Counted from the first letter of the stretch, positions 1-11,292 are shown. The stretch: DNA of 64,000 nt from Sarocladium kiliense (GCA_030734395.1 JAUZTG010000029.1:558001-622000), one strand, 5' to 3'. Notes: generated by a model from the letters alone, not told the origin. A program made the numbers and translations.

Positions 1-124
1 CGCGTCTTGGGCTTACAGCAACCAAGGGCAGCATAAAATCAGATTCTTGATCCGTAACTTCCAGTCTCTGTTTCATTGACATGGGAGAAGCTGAGGCTAT
101 TGGTTCCAGATCTTCAGAGTTATA

Positions 125-982
125 ATGGCGGACGAGAGGCCGGCGAAACGCCAAAAGGCCATCCACCCCATTGACGCGGCGAATCTGCGCTCCGATGAAG
201 ATTTCATAATAGATTATGTGAAGCCAAGGTACTTGGAACTGTACTGGTACTTGTTTGAGGTCCTACTGACGGATCTTGTAGTCCCGGTTGGCAGAGTTGG
301 TGTCACCCATCCACAAAGCAAGAACACATCATTCGCTTCACACGAGCAGGTGGTCTTACAGAAGAAGACCTCGAGGCATGCTATCGTCTGGTCGAAGAAA
401 CGAGCAGAAGAGATTATGAGAACTCGTCGGTGGGGTGGCATGAGGAGGCGAAGAGGACGGAGATGAAGTCGGCGGAGTTGAAGTATGTGCTCGTGGAGGC
501 AGAGAATGACGAAACACAGGAACAAGATGATGAGAAGAAGGGGGAAGAAAATGACAGAGGGAAGTTGAGAGGGTTTGTCTCGATGATGCCGACGTTTGAG
601 AACGGCGAGGCGGTGGTATACTGCTACGAGATACACATCAAGCCCTACCTCCAAGGGTCAGAGCGACCCCTTTCCCCCTTGCTCAACCCCATCAACTAAC
701 ACTTCAACTCACAGAACCGGCCTCGCCCAGCTCCTCATGTCCTACGTCACAACCACAGCGCGAAATATTCCGACAGTGGGCAAAACAATGTTGACGTGCT
801 TCACAATCAATACCCGTGGGAGGAAGTTCTACGAGAGGTTAGGGTTTGAAGTGGATGAGAAGAATTCGCCTAGGGAGAGGAAGTTGAGAGGTGGGAAGAT
901 CGTGAAGCCGGATTATGTGATTTTGAGTCGGGTTGAAGAAGGGGACGGCGTGGTTGTTGAGGTTGGTGGTGGTGAGGGATGA
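125..982 (+). CDS. NAT4: N-alpha-acetyltransferase 40 (histone H4/H2A N-terminal acetyltransferase)
   Basis: Exons 125-228, 282-656 and 715-982 give 248 residues. Both introns (53 and 58 bp) have GT-AG ends and keep phase. The second joins YEIHIKPYLQG to TGLAQLLM, rebuilding the acetyl-CoA pyrophosphate-binding loop (QGTGLA) of GNAT enzymes. It is followed by the TCF..N..GRKFYERLGFEVDE block, with the typical late-GNAT Asn and Tyr. The stretch W..HPSTKQ..IIRFTRAGGLTEEDLEACYRLVEETSR before the core is characteristic of Nat4/NAA40. That enzyme acetylates the alpha-amino group of histones H4 and H2A (family knowledge). The ATG at 125 is the first in frame and opens a basic segment (PAKRQK). An acidic insert of about 25 residues, EAENDETQEQDDEKKGEE, lies between strands of the fold. 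Identity is confident; the substrate is inferred from the family. Confidence 0.85.
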
Positions 983-2287
983 GTTGGGATGAGTCGATAT
1001 GAGTCCATGATGGAGTTGCTAGGTTGTCGCGAGGCTGGGACAATATCCAGCATGTATTTGGGCATGCGTTCTCCACAACTGGACCTCATTCTGGTGATTC
1101 AATGAGACATTCCGGGACTGTATTGCTCAGCAGAAAATTGGAATCTCTCTTCAGAGATGAGGAGGGCTCTTTGTCTCACCCGGCTTCGTCACTTGATTGG
1201 CGGTGTACCTTCATTTCCCGGCTCAGATTCTCTCGAAAGGCATGTCCCTGCAGTCTCCGTCAAACTCCAGACCAATCCCCTAAGCTTCTCAATCATCTAA
1301 ACACATCTGGGATGAACACACCACATGGTCTCGCTCCGTCGCCAATCATTGAACCAACGGTCCAACCTTGGCAGATACCCGACGCCCGAACCAATATCAG
1401 CGCTCTGCACAGCCAAGCAAAGTCTAAAAAGGCCCATCCTAGCGTGTGATCGCATGCTTCCGTCTCGTCATGCAATTGGGTCTTGACTCGTTATCGCAGG
1501 GCTGGACATGCGGCGCAGCAATCCGGTCCCACTCAAGCCATACTGCCAGGCTCTCTCATCTCCTGCACAGCACGGCGAAGGTGCCGAGCACCAGCGATAT
1601 TGCTTGTTTACTATGTATCGCTAAGTTGGACACATGTCGCTCACTCAGACCATTGGAATAATTCCTGCGCCATGCGTCAGCACTGCACCAAGAAGCGAAG
1701 CAGAGAAACCACACCCGCGGCGCGCCTCATGCACGCACATCCCTCCCATCCCATGCCAAACTAATGCGACCCGCGGCTTATGACGTGTAAGGTGGTCTAC
1801 AGTATCCCCGTTGGACTTTTTCTTCCTACGCCGCCTTTGATCTATTCCAGTCTAATGCACATCCATCCATCCATCCCCCCAAGACCGGCGGTTTCCTAGT
1901 TGGGCTGTGGATGACTGCCCTGTGCTTTGGGGAGATGAAGCTTGGCTTGCTAGCTTAGTGAGGCTTACCCTGTCTTGGGAAGGGATCTACTTGGGGTTAG
2001 TGACTATGATGTCGTGTTGGGGGGGCATGCGCCGCAATGGGCCTTCACGGATCAGCAGTCCTAGCTTGTGAGATGTGAGGCACGGATGTGAAACTGGGTG
2101 CTGACTGACTGGGTATATCATTGCTTGGTATCCGTGCATTTGGGCTGTTAGGCTTTTCATCTGTCATATTTGCTGCCAATTCGCTATTCCTTGACCTTCG
2201 AAGTAAATAAAGGCGCTCGTCTGATTCTCGACACCATCACCACATCTCATCCTTGAAAACCGTAACAGCCTCACAAGTATCCCCAAG
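983..2287. other. intergenic region
   Basis: This 1.3 kb separates NAT4 from the PLAC8 gene. The open frames in it are short and lack codon bias, splice coherence or a recognisable family. Near its right end a CCAAT motif (about 2176) and a TATA-like AAATAAAG (about 2204) lie some 110 and 85 bp before the PLAC8 ATG, so that part is probably the PLAC8 promoter. Confidence 0.5.
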
Positions 2288-2938
2288 ATGACCGATCACA
2301 TACACGCACAACCCCAGGGCCAGTCCCACGAATGGCATAATGGCCTCATGACATGCACTCCCATCGGCGACTGCTGCTTGGGAACCTGGTGTCCCTGCAT
2401 CCGTACGTTCACCAGCAACGAGCACGAACAGCCATCCGGGGAAATGGCCGCAACTAACATGAGTGCTGGAAAACAGTCTATGGCCGCACAATGCACCGCG
2501 AGCGCGATCCCTCCCTCGCAAACTATGAAAAGACAAACGAAGACTGCAAACGCATGGGTCACCTCCAATGCTGGACTAGCTGCGGCTTCATGTACGTTCC
2601 ACAACCATTCCCTTCCGCTCCAAGAAACCCCCACAAAGAGTTCCAAATACTAAACAAAATCATGTAAAAGCTACGCAAAACGCCAACGCACAGAACTCCG
2701 CGAGAAGTACGGCATCCCAGGCACAACAAATAACGACTGCTGGGCCACCTTCTGCTGTCTCCCCTGCGCCCAGATCCAGATGGATAAGGAGGTTGAGCTA
2801 AGGGAAGCCCATCGGATCAACAAGGAAGGGTACAGGAGGCAGGATGGGATGACGGTGCCTGGTCAGGAGAACGGTGCGCCTCAGATGGAGCAGCCTCCAC
2901 CGCAGACCGCGCCTCAGCCTGTTGCTGGGGGCGCGTGA
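2288..2938 (+). CDS. PLAC8 family cysteine-rich protein
   Basis: Exons 2288-2402, 2477-2591 and 2671-2938 give 165 residues; the introns are 74 and 79 bp. The joined protein shows both PLAC8 cysteine signatures. The first is GDCCLGTWCPCI near residues 27-38, followed by LYGRTMHRERDPSLANYE. The second is NNDCWATFCCLPCAQIQMDKEVELRE near residues 95-120. In this family the CCxxxxCPC clusters lie in or beside a short hydrophobic segment, and members are linked to membrane association, cell-size control or metal (cadmium, zinc) export. The tail is rich in Pro and Gln and probably disordered. Intron 1 sits exactly after the first CPC motif. The family call is firm; the cellular role is open because fungal PLAC8 proteins are poorly characterised. 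Confidence 0.8.
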
Positions 2939-3454
2939 GTGCTGATCTATGGTGGGTGATGGCCACTCGGTTCTGCGAGAGATGTGGAGAGAGAACCTGG
3001 ATGTAATTCTTGCGGCCCGGTTTTTCGTGTTGAGCGTGATATACTTTCTGCTTCGATACAGCGGCTGCGTTTTTGCGGTCCGACTGTGATGAGACTCGTT
3101 ATCGACATACCAATTGAACGTCACTGCTTTGCTTAATCCGGCCTCAGTCATGTACATGATGCTTCATGCATTGTGTTCAATTCTCATCCGACCGTATCGG
3201 CCCTCGCTTGCCTCAATTCCGACCGACCGCTGGTGACAGCACTTCCCCTTGTTTCTCTAATCTCATAATACGTGCCCCGTGGGTGGGGGTATACAAAATC
3301 CATTTAGGATGACTGAAAAAACGCCGTGATCATCCCATATCCGGATCGTTCGTTCGAAATAGCTATCAAGGTGCTACCTCTTCAATCCTTGACCGAGAGA
3401 AAAACAAACATTCAAGAAACTCCTTCACGAGCCAACCCCTTCGTTTTCATTCGT
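2939..3454. other. intergenic, convergent 3' regions
   Basis: The 3' flanks of the PLAC8 gene and the IMP dehydrogenase gene face each other here. I see no further gene or repeat. Confidence 0.5.
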
Positions 3455-5324
3455 TCAAGCGTAAAGCTTCTTCTCGTATGCCTCCATGTTCACGTTACCC
3501 TCCAGCTGGGCGCTCGACGTTCGGAGCTCGAAGCGGAGCTGACCGCTGGCCGCGCACTCGTGCAGCTCGTTGAGGCTCTGCATGCCGCAGTCCTGCATAG
3601 AGTGCTTGAGGCCCGCGGCCAGGTAGGGAACGAACTTGGAGATCGAACTGCAACAAAAGTTAGCAAACAGGAATCGGGGTCGGGGCGGGAACAGGTACAT
3701 ACCCCCTGTGAGCGACTGAGCCGGACACACCCTGGGCAACAAGAACGCTGTCACCCTCAGAGAAGTATCGGGCAGTACCGGCGTTGCTCTTCTGGCTGTC
3801 CTTGCCTCCGTTGCCAGCCTTCTTGTCCTGCATGGCATCGATGCTGCCCATGCCACGGTACGCCTTAACGAGCTTACCCTCACGGGAGACGAAGGAAGTA
3901 CCGGGAGACTCAGTAGTACCAGCGAGCAGACCACCCATCATGACACAAGAAGCACCAAGGGCAAGACCCTTGACGATATGGCCGACGTTCTGGACACCAC
4001 CATCGGCGATGCAAGGAACGCCGAAACGGGCAGCGAAGGAGCTGACACCGTAGACGGCAGCAGCCTGAGGACGACCGACAGCCATAACCTCCTGAGTGAT
4101 GCAGGCAGAGCCACTGCCCATGCCAATGCGGATACCATCAACGCCGGCGGCGATGAGGGAAGCAGCCTGTTCGCGAGTCACGACGTTTCCGCCAATGACA
4201 TCAAGTCCAGGGAAGTTCTCCTTCACCCACTTGATCATCTCAATTTGATACATGCTGTTACCCTGAGAGCTGTCAAGCACGACAACATCCAGACCAGCAT
4301 CGACAAGCAGCTTCAGCCTGTTCTTGTCCTCGGGGCGGGTGCCAATGGCAGCAGCGCAGAGCAGCTGCTTGCTATCAGGAAGCTTGGAGGCGAGGGGAAA
4401 GTGTTGGTTCTTAGTCAAGTCGGAGCGGGAGATCATAGAGACGAGGTTGCCGCTCTTGTCAACAATGGGAAGCTTGCCCTTCTTGGACTTGGCCAGGATA
4501 CGGTTGGCCTCGGCGAGGTCGACGCCGTGGGGGGCGGTGATGAGGTCGGTGACCATGACCTCAGAGATGGCAGTGTCGTCATCCTCCTCGAACTGGATGT
4601 CGCGGTTGGTGACGATACCGAGGAGCTTGGAGCCGAGCTTGCCGTCCTCTGCGAAAGCAGTTAGCGGGCTTTTCTGGTAGCATGATATTCAAAAGAATAA
4701 AAGACGAATTGCAGCTGTTTCATCGAAGATATGTTTTCTCCCCATGACCGAAGTCTATACGGTGGAACGAAAGTTATATAGTACATTATGTATAATCACG
4801 AAAGCCGGAAAATTTCAACAAGGGTATGAAGTAGAAAGCTTACCAGTGACGGGGAAACCACCGAAACCCCACTTCTCCTTGAGAGCCTTTGCATCGCCGA
4901 CGGTGGTGCTGCGGTCGATGACAATAGGTTCAAGAATGAAGCCGTTCTCGTAACGCTTCACCTTGCGGACCATGTCTGCCTGCGCCTCGGGGGAGCAGTT
5001 ATGGTGAATGACACCGAGACCACCCTGCAGTGCCATGTGGATAGCCATCTCGTGCTCAGTGACAGTGTCCATGGGGGAAGACACAAAGGGAGTCTTAAGT
5101 GTGATGCGCTTGGTGACGGGGGAGTCGAGCTGGACAGCGGAGGCAGGGAAGCCAATGTAACCAGGCAGCAGCAGGAAGTCGTTGTAGGTCAGACCGCCGT
5201 GCTTAGTGGTATCCATGAGCTGGTGAACATCGAGGCCATCGCTGGTCTCGTACTCCTTGAGGAGCTCAAGAGCCTTGGTGTGGTCGAGGGCCTTGGAGGC
5301 CGGAGTGCCGTTGACGCCAGACAT
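3455..5324 (-). CDS. IMD: Inosine-5'-monophosphate dehydrogenase
   Basis: Exons, in gene order, 5324-4844, 4648-3703 and 3647-3455 give 539 residues, normal for eukaryotic IMPDH. The enzyme oxidises IMP to XMP with NAD+, the committed step of GTP synthesis, as a cytosolic tetramer. Visible parts: N-terminal barrel half (GGLTYNDFLLLPGY; SSPMDTVTEHEMA); two CBS modules around residues 125-250 (PVTEDGKLGSKLLGIVTNRD; KLPIVDKSGNLVSMISRSD); the phosphate and NAD region LDSSQGNS; the catalytic loop GSGSACITQE with nucleophilic Cys near residue 343; the flap region around AYRGMGS; and a C-terminal ELHE..EGNVNMEAYEKKLYA tail. The 195-bp intron splits the CBS region; the last intron (55 bp) precedes SISKFVPYLAAGLKHSMQDCG. 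The start MSGVNGT has a good context. No sign of degeneration. Confidence 0.96.
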
Positions 5325-5946
5325 GATTGTGAAGGGGAGGAGAGGATGAGAAAGAAGGACTATGAGGTTGAAGACGGGAGACAAACGAGTCGATGGAGAG
5401 AAAAGAAAGAAAGAGAGATTGTACGTAACGTAGCTTCTGCTCTTGAAAGTGTAGCTTCTTTTGATCCCCGGAATCGAGTGCTCAGATTGATACGGCGCTT
5501 CTTCCCGTAGGAGAAGAAAGAGAAAAAAGTTGAGCGAGGTCCGCCCACAAAACTTTTTGTACCGCCGCCTGTCTCTGCCCACCTTCCCTCCGATGAGCGG
5601 TGATGGATGGTGGCAGCAGGTGGGGCAACGCGGCGTAGAGAGCAAGGACCCTGCAGGAGCGGGACAACCCTGACCCTGGATTATATAAGCTGCTACCCTG
5701 CATCGAATGAATGAGCATGCTGAAGAGACAGTAAGTAAATGGAAACTGAGGTAGCATATCACGTAGAGCCTGAGGAGGTCTGGAAGTGTGTTCAGTTGGG
5801 TATTCAAGATGTGAGAAGTTGGCAAGTGGAGTATGGTACAGCCGTTTACGGCAAGCATTTGCTTGGAATCACAGATAAACTGATCATCGGACGTAACCCC
5901 GGACGAAAGGAGTGGCTTCATAAATATTATGCTTGCTTGCTACGCT
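5325..5946. other. IMP dehydrogenase promoter and leader region
   Basis: This lies upstream of the IMPDH start and beyond the 3' end of the GH36 gene. On the minus strand the leader next to the ATG is pyrimidine-rich, as is common in strongly expressed fungal genes. On the same strand there is a TATATAA-like sequence near 5682. No separate gene is supported. Confidence 0.45.
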
Positions 5947-8767
5947 CTATGTGCTGAACCAAACCTTCACCTCAATTTCGTTACTCCACCCATGGGGTAG
6001 CTTCATCTCCTTCCAAGCTGTCTCGAGGTCGACCTCCAGCACCCTGTCAGAGCTCTTGGAAACACGCACAGTATGACGTGGAACTGGATCCTCTCGTATA
6101 GTGATCATGAAATCATCGTCAATAGACATATCAGGCAGGGTTGAAATCCATAGCCCTGAGCCTCAATTAGCATTTCGAGCTCCAGCATCTCAAGCTCGAG
6201 CATCGAAGGGTGGCCGCGCTTACCGAGGATACCAAATGCTTTCACATTGGTCTCAATCAACAGCCTTCTGTTCTCGAACCTCCTCATCTCATTGCCCACG
6301 ATAGCTGCACATCCAGTCATTTTGTCGAGGAGACCCATATTGCCCACCCATATGTGCTGGTACCGATCACCAGGGAACAGCGCCAAAGGCGTCGCTGTTA
6401 GGACATCGTACCCTCTGACATCCAGCGACACCGACATAATGGCGTTCTGATCCCCACATTTGATGCGAGGAGACACGCTGCCTGTACTGTGAGAATGTAC
6501 GACATAGTCCAAAGTCGGCACTGCCCCGGTGAAATTCGACAAGTGAATAATCTCGGCAAGAGGTCTTTGTGCTGTATTGAAGACACCGAGGATCGGCGAC
6601 CCGGTTCCTGAAGGGCCTATACAGTGTAAGCACGTGCGTTGATTGTGCATGTCGTAATTTGTCATCCTTACCGTGATAGCTGCCAACCTTCAAGATGTGG
6701 CCTTCCTCAAACCCAACGTACACGCTCACTGAACGCCCAACAACGCTCGGTCTGAAGACGACAGTTTTACCGCGGACAGTCACACCAGTCATGGACTTTA
6801 TGAGATCCATGTCATGTTCTCCGGGTACATCTGTAATATAAATCGGACCACCGCTCACACACCTCGCAGCCGCATGGAACCCCGAGTACTCATGCTTCGT
6901 CTGGAACATGTCCCAGTCCGGTAAGACGTTCATGTATCTCGTTAGTAGACTATTATGAGCGTTTGCCCAGACATGCCATGTGTGCGATGTCGGCTTGTTC
7001 GGGAAGTAGTCATCTGAGTTTCGCACCATGAGAGTTGGGAGCGTCCGCCGCATATGCGAGTGAAAAATCCCTTGTGGGAATTGCGACATACATGAGATGA
7101 TGTTCGGACTGAATGCGAGAGTTGCATAAAGCCTCCAGGCATCTAAATAAGCTGAGATCAGTTGTCTCCTCGGCTTTGCCGTAGTGATGCAGTCTAAGAT
7201 GTGCTGCACGTCTGTCTTCACCGAGTCTATGCCAGCATCGTCGAGAAACTTGTAAAAGTCTTGGTAAAAGTTGCCGATATCGTCCTTGCCCACAATATGC
7301 ATTCTTCGGTGATATGGAGAGCCACACTCGACCTCGACGGTCTGATAGTTTTGGGCAATCTCGCCATCGGCGCTGATGCCTCCCCAGTAGCCGTGAATAG
7401 CGTGCCACACAGCTATGTGGGCGATCTCTGGGAAGTCTGCGCGAAGCTTCGATATCGTGGCTTTCAGGCCATCTGGAAACGAGCCTCTGTCCGCCTCGAA
7501 GGTCTTCCAACCGGGAACATGTCCCTTAGTCACCGACTGCCAGCCGTCGTCAATGATGAGGTTGGAGAAATCAACCCCATTGCTATGGAGGTCATGGAGA
7601 GCCTGATAGAGGCTGTCTGCGGTCATGCTAGCACCTAAAGCGTTCCAAGTACCTGGATAGATCAGTAAGATTTAGTCGCAATGCGATGGTTCAAAAAATC
7701 TCACAATATCCGAGTCCATCGGCCCAGTGTTCCCACCATGCTGGCTTCACTTCTGCAAGAGGCTGCTGAGGTTCTGCCGTCGACAATGTTGGGGAGGTAA
7801 TATCGCGCGCCTCGTACATGACAGTGGCAAGGGCACTGTCGAAGCTGTGACCAAGGGATACGAGAACGGTGGCCACAGCCTCGATAGTGTTATCGCTACG
7901 AGCCTGTGCTGCTGTCAGCGCACATTACATCAGGTGCTAACATGCTGAGCCCGCCTACGTGAAGTCTAAGACCTCCTGGTTCAGTACTCTGAAGTACAGA
8001 CTCAACCAGGTTATCCGCAGTGACCGCTAGAAGGACAATATGCTGGCCCCTCTTGTTCTGGAAGGAGCACATGATGGCATCCTGATCAAGATGGATTTCG
8101 CCTTTGCCATGTCGTGGACCGAGCCATGGCGACTTATGACGGACAAGAGCGAACCACCTACAAGTTGTCAGTTCATTGGCTTGACGACAATGAGTTGCGT
8201 AGATATGTACCTGAGGAATGACCCCCATGGCTTCCCGATGACGACATCTTTGTATGCAGAGACATGGTCATCAGATGCTTTCACGTCGGTTTCGAGTGCC
8301 CAGAGCGTAGTCCCGGGAGACTGGCTGGCCCTTTTGCTGACACGCCATTCTGCACCAAGATCAGGGAGAGGCAAGTCGCCTTTGGCGGAGGGTTCAGAGT
8401 TTGGCACAATGATGTAGCCATCCTCGTAGCCAGTTACGTCCTTGGCCCAGCTCCAAGAATCTCCAGAACCCCGACGGAATCTCAAAGTAAATTGGGCCTC
8501 CCAGAGGACGTCAAGAGCTACTATGTAATGAAGGGTGGCCACGGAGTTCGACAGACGGCGGAATGTGATGGGTTCACAGCTCGAATCATACGGTGCAGCC
8601 CTCTGGCCAGCCCAGGTGGATCCATCAATGGATCTCCAGAGCTCGACCTCCCATAGATCTTGATTTTGGCCCTTCGGCACTTCGAGGACTACGGTGAGTT
8701 GAATGAACCCTGTTGAGCAGGTAGTGACCTCGCCTAGTGGCGGGAAGCTCTGGATGCGAAGATGCAT
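5947..8767 (-). CDS. Raffinose-synthase/Sip1-like glycoside hydrolase (GH36)
   Basis: Six exons (8767-8211, 8157-7959, 7903-7705, 7652-6672, 6616-6224, 6155-5947) give 845 residues. The central barrel has LIIDDGWQS near residues 351-358 and GIDSVKTDVQ, whose Asp (about 466) is the expected nucleophile. VRNSDDYFPN follows, with the expected acid/base Asp near 532. This pair is the hallmark of clan GH-D raffinose synthases, seed-imbibition (Sip1) proteins and alpha-galactosidases. Fungal members act on alpha-galactosides, but transferase versus hydrolase activity cannot be told from sequence. No signal peptide is seen at the chosen start (MHLRIQSFPPLGEV), so an intracellular enzyme is inferred. 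The last intron (6156-6223) reads through in frame until a stop; removing it restores FGILGLWISTLPDMSIDDDF. The acceptor at 7904/7903 was chosen for phase; a neighbouring AG is possible. Divergent from MPP-beta, with 390 bp between starts. Confidence 0.88.
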
Positions 8768-9157
8768 AGTCTCGGTGACGGAGGATCAACAGCAAATTCA
8801 AGTTGCCTTCACAGACAACCTCAGGTGATGAGATAAACCCATTCGGCAATGAAGACAGAGGCAATGAGTAGCAAGTGTATTTTGATGTTTGATGACGATG
8901 TACGAAGTCACACATCAAATGCGGAAGGTGAACGTCAGGTCAAGCCAATTGGTGGTGACCAAATGCGCCGCTATGATTGGCCACTCTAAACCCACCCGGG
9001 CTGTTGTCGGCTGGTGCCAGCGGATGAGTCAGCAGATTGGCCTCAGCTTCCAGGCTGCAAATTACCTCAGGAAAGCTCTAGCCGAGCAGAGATCGGAAGG
9101 AGGCAGAATTTCCATCAAACCACTCACACCACCCGATAAACCTCGACAACCTCGGCC
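8768..9157. promoter_or_regulatory. Divergent promoter with CCAAT boxes
   Basis: These 390 bp separate the GH36 start from the MPP-beta start. CCAAT occurs at 8945-8949, overlapped by its inverse ATTGG at 8948-8952, with another ATTGG at 8976-8980. CCAAT is the binding core of the fungal HAP complex, which often controls mitochondrial genes, so a role in MPP-beta expression is plausible but inferred. Confidence 0.5.
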
Positions 9158-10817
9158 ATGGCGTCCCGGAGACTCGCTCTGAACCTGTCGCAGGGCCTGC
9201 GCAATCGCCAGGCTCTCTCCGCCACCAGCTCTTTGAGGCGAGGTTTTGCGACCCCGTCAAATGTCGGCAAAACTCAGACGTCGACGCTCAAGAATGGCCT
9301 GACAGTGAGCATCACCCGCGACGAGGCCAATTGGTCCCGGCGACACTTCTATATGCGAACTGGAACTGATTGATGATGGACAGGTTGCAACCGATTACTC
9401 GCCATGGGCTCAGACGTCTACTGTTGGCATGTGGATTGATGCCGGATCAAGGGCAGAAACCCAGGAGACCAACGGCACCGCACACTTCCTCGAGCACCTT
9501 GCCTTCAAGGTACGATATACACTATCAAAGGTCGAACGGATGGATACTGATGGACAATAGGGCACTGCCAGGCGCTCTCAGCAGCAGCTCGAGCTCGAGA
9601 TCGAGAACATGGGTGGTCACCTCAACGCGTACACTTCGGTAAGAACCGGACAATATGACAACATTCGGCATTGTTGCTAATCCACCATCCAGCGTGAGAA
9701 CACCGTCTACTTCGCTAAGGCTTTCAACTCCGACGTTCCCAAGTGCGTCGACATTATCTCCGACATTCTCCAGAACTCCAAGCTCGAGCCTTCCGCCATC
9801 GAGCGTGAGCGCGACGTCATCCTCCGCGAGTCCGAGGAGGTCGAGAAGCAGGTCGAGGAGGTTGTTTTCGACCACCTTCACGCTACTGCTTTCCAGCACC
9901 AACCCCTTGGCCGCACCATCCTCGGCCCCCGCGAGAACATCCGCGATATCACCCGCACCGAGCTTACCAACTACATCAAGAACAACTACACTGCTGACCG
10001 CATGGTCCTCGTCAACTCTGGTGGCGTCCCCCACGAGCAGGTCGTTGAGCTTGCCGAGAAGCACTTCGCCGGCCTCGCCAACAAGGGCTCTGAGAACCAC
10101 GCCTCTCTTCTCTCCAAGAAGAAGGCTGACTTCATCGGCTCTGATGTCCGTGTCCGCGATGATACGATGAACACCGCCAACATCGCTATCGCCGTTGAGG
10201 GTGTCAGCTGGGACTCCGATGACTACTTCACCGCCCTCGTCGCCCAGGCTATTGTTGGCAACTACGACAAAGCTGCTGGTAACGCTCCTCACCAGGGTAG
10301 CAAGCTCAGCGGCTACGTCCACAAGCACGATCTCGCCAACAGCTTCATGAGCTTCTCCACCAGCTACAGCGACACTGGGTACGTCCTATCTAACAAATGA
10401 TGCTATGTATTGCACTAACTTTCTATGAGTCTCTGGGGTATCTTCCTCGTTACCGACAAGGCCGACCGCGTCGACGATCTCGTCCACTTCGCCATTCGCG
10501 AGTGGATGCGTCTCTGCACCAACGTCAGCCAGGCTGAGACCGAGCGCGCCAAGGCCCAGCTCAAGGCATCTATTCTCCTCTCCCTCGATGGCACCACCGC
10601 CGTTGCCGAGGACATTGGCCGTCAGCTCGTCACCACCGGCCGCCGAAAGGAGCCCAGCGAGATCGAGCGCCTGATCGATGCCATTACCGAGAAGGACGTC
10701 ATGGACTTCGCCAACCGCAAGCTTTGGGACCGCGATATTGCCATCAGCGCTGTCGGCAAGATCGAGGGTCTGTTCGACTACCAGAGGCTGAGGAACACCA
10801 TGAAGCCCAAGTGGTAA
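9158..10817 (+). CDS. MAS1: Mitochondrial processing peptidase beta subunit
   Basis: Exons 9158-9304, 9384-9509, 9561-9638, 9693-10378 and 10430-10817 give 474 residues. The N-terminus (MASRRLALNLSQGLRNRQAL... RRGFATP) is an Arg/Ser-rich, acid-free mitochondrial presequence. The inverted zinc motif HFLEH is at residues 83-87, and the third metal ligand Glu163 lies exactly 76 residues after the second His, as in catalytic M16B beta subunits. The protein heterodimerises with MPP-alpha in the matrix and removes import presequences. In Neurospora the same polypeptide is also core protein I of complex III (family knowledge). The glycine-rich loop that binds substrate belongs to the alpha partner and is not expected here. 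Codon use is strongly C-ending, which fits high expression. Confidence 0.96.
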
Positions 10818-11163
10818 AGGGTTCTTGATGGTGAAGGATTAGAGATGAGAGATTGGTTCGGCTGGATGGCCAGTACAAGCGAGACCAGGGTATAGAGTGT
10901 ATGAGATACCGCGTTCTAGCCTACCTTAGTGTATCATAAACATTCCCTCTGTTCAGGCAGTGTGTCGTCGTCGCTCCTCGATGTGACTTAACGCACCAAA
11001 CCCATATTGTATGACCTTCATCGCTCACAGCTCGATCCCTCGCAGTGATTCTCCAGGTTCGGTCCAAAAAGGTAAAACTATCGACATTGAGAGGCGCCAG
11101 CACATCTCGGTCCCCACAGGTCTCTCAACCCACAACCAAAATTGGCAAAAAATGAAAGCAAAT
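10818..11163. other. intergenic, 3' flank of MPP-beta
   Basis: No coding frame is supported. A run of six A at 11147-11152 reads as T6 on the minus strand just past the tRNA gene and is its likely RNA polymerase III terminator. Confidence 0.5.
11147..11152 (-). terminator. Pol III oligo-T terminator of tRNA-Thr
   Basis: Six consecutive T on the minus strand begin 11 bases beyond the 3' end of the tRNA. Confidence 0.6.
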
Positions 11164-11292
11164 GCCCGATGCTGGGATCGAACCAACGACCTCGTCATTA
11201 CTAGTGACGCCTGGTGTATGTTAGAGAGACTGCTCAATTATTCGTCTGGCTGGACGGTGGTTACTCACGCTCTACCACTGAGCTAATCGGGC
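11164..11292 (-). tRNA. tRNA-Thr (anticodon AGU) with a 58-nt intron in a non-canonical position
   Basis: Removing 11211-11268 leaves 71 nt that fold as a complete tRNA. Acceptor stem GCCCGAT pairs with ATCGGGC. The D arm is GCTC-AGTGGTA-GAGC. The anticodon arm is CGTCA-CTAGTAA-TGACG with AGT in the wobble/middle/third places (Thr). The variable loop is AGGTC, and the T arm is GTTGG-TTCGATC-CCAGC. Box A (TAGCTCAGTGG) and box B (GGTTCGATCC) are intact, and T6 follows downstream. The insert lies between the D stem and the anticodon stem (after base 25 or 26), not at the usual 37/38 site one base 3' of the anticodon. It starts GTGAGT and ends CACCAG, with CTAAC (11220-11224) about ten bases before the end. 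That is the layout of a fungal mRNA-type intron. Isotype and fold are clear; how the insert is removed is unknown. Confidence 0.88.

Noticed and set aside
3978..4664. Long plus-strand frame (228 codons) opposite IMP dehydrogenase
   Set aside because: It is the antisense shadow of a well-supported, codon-biased gene and has no family feature.
9525..10328. Long minus-strand frame (267 codons) opposite MPP-beta
   Set aside because: Shadow frame caused by strong C-ending codon use in MPP-beta; the repetitive Val/Leu/Asp composition is typical of such shadows.
11164..11292. Reading the tRNA insert as an ordinary 37/38 tRNA intron
   Set aside because: The bases after the D stem in the first half (TGAGT) cannot pair with the 3' anticodon strand TGACG, and no U33 follows; only removal of 11211-11268 gives a full fold.
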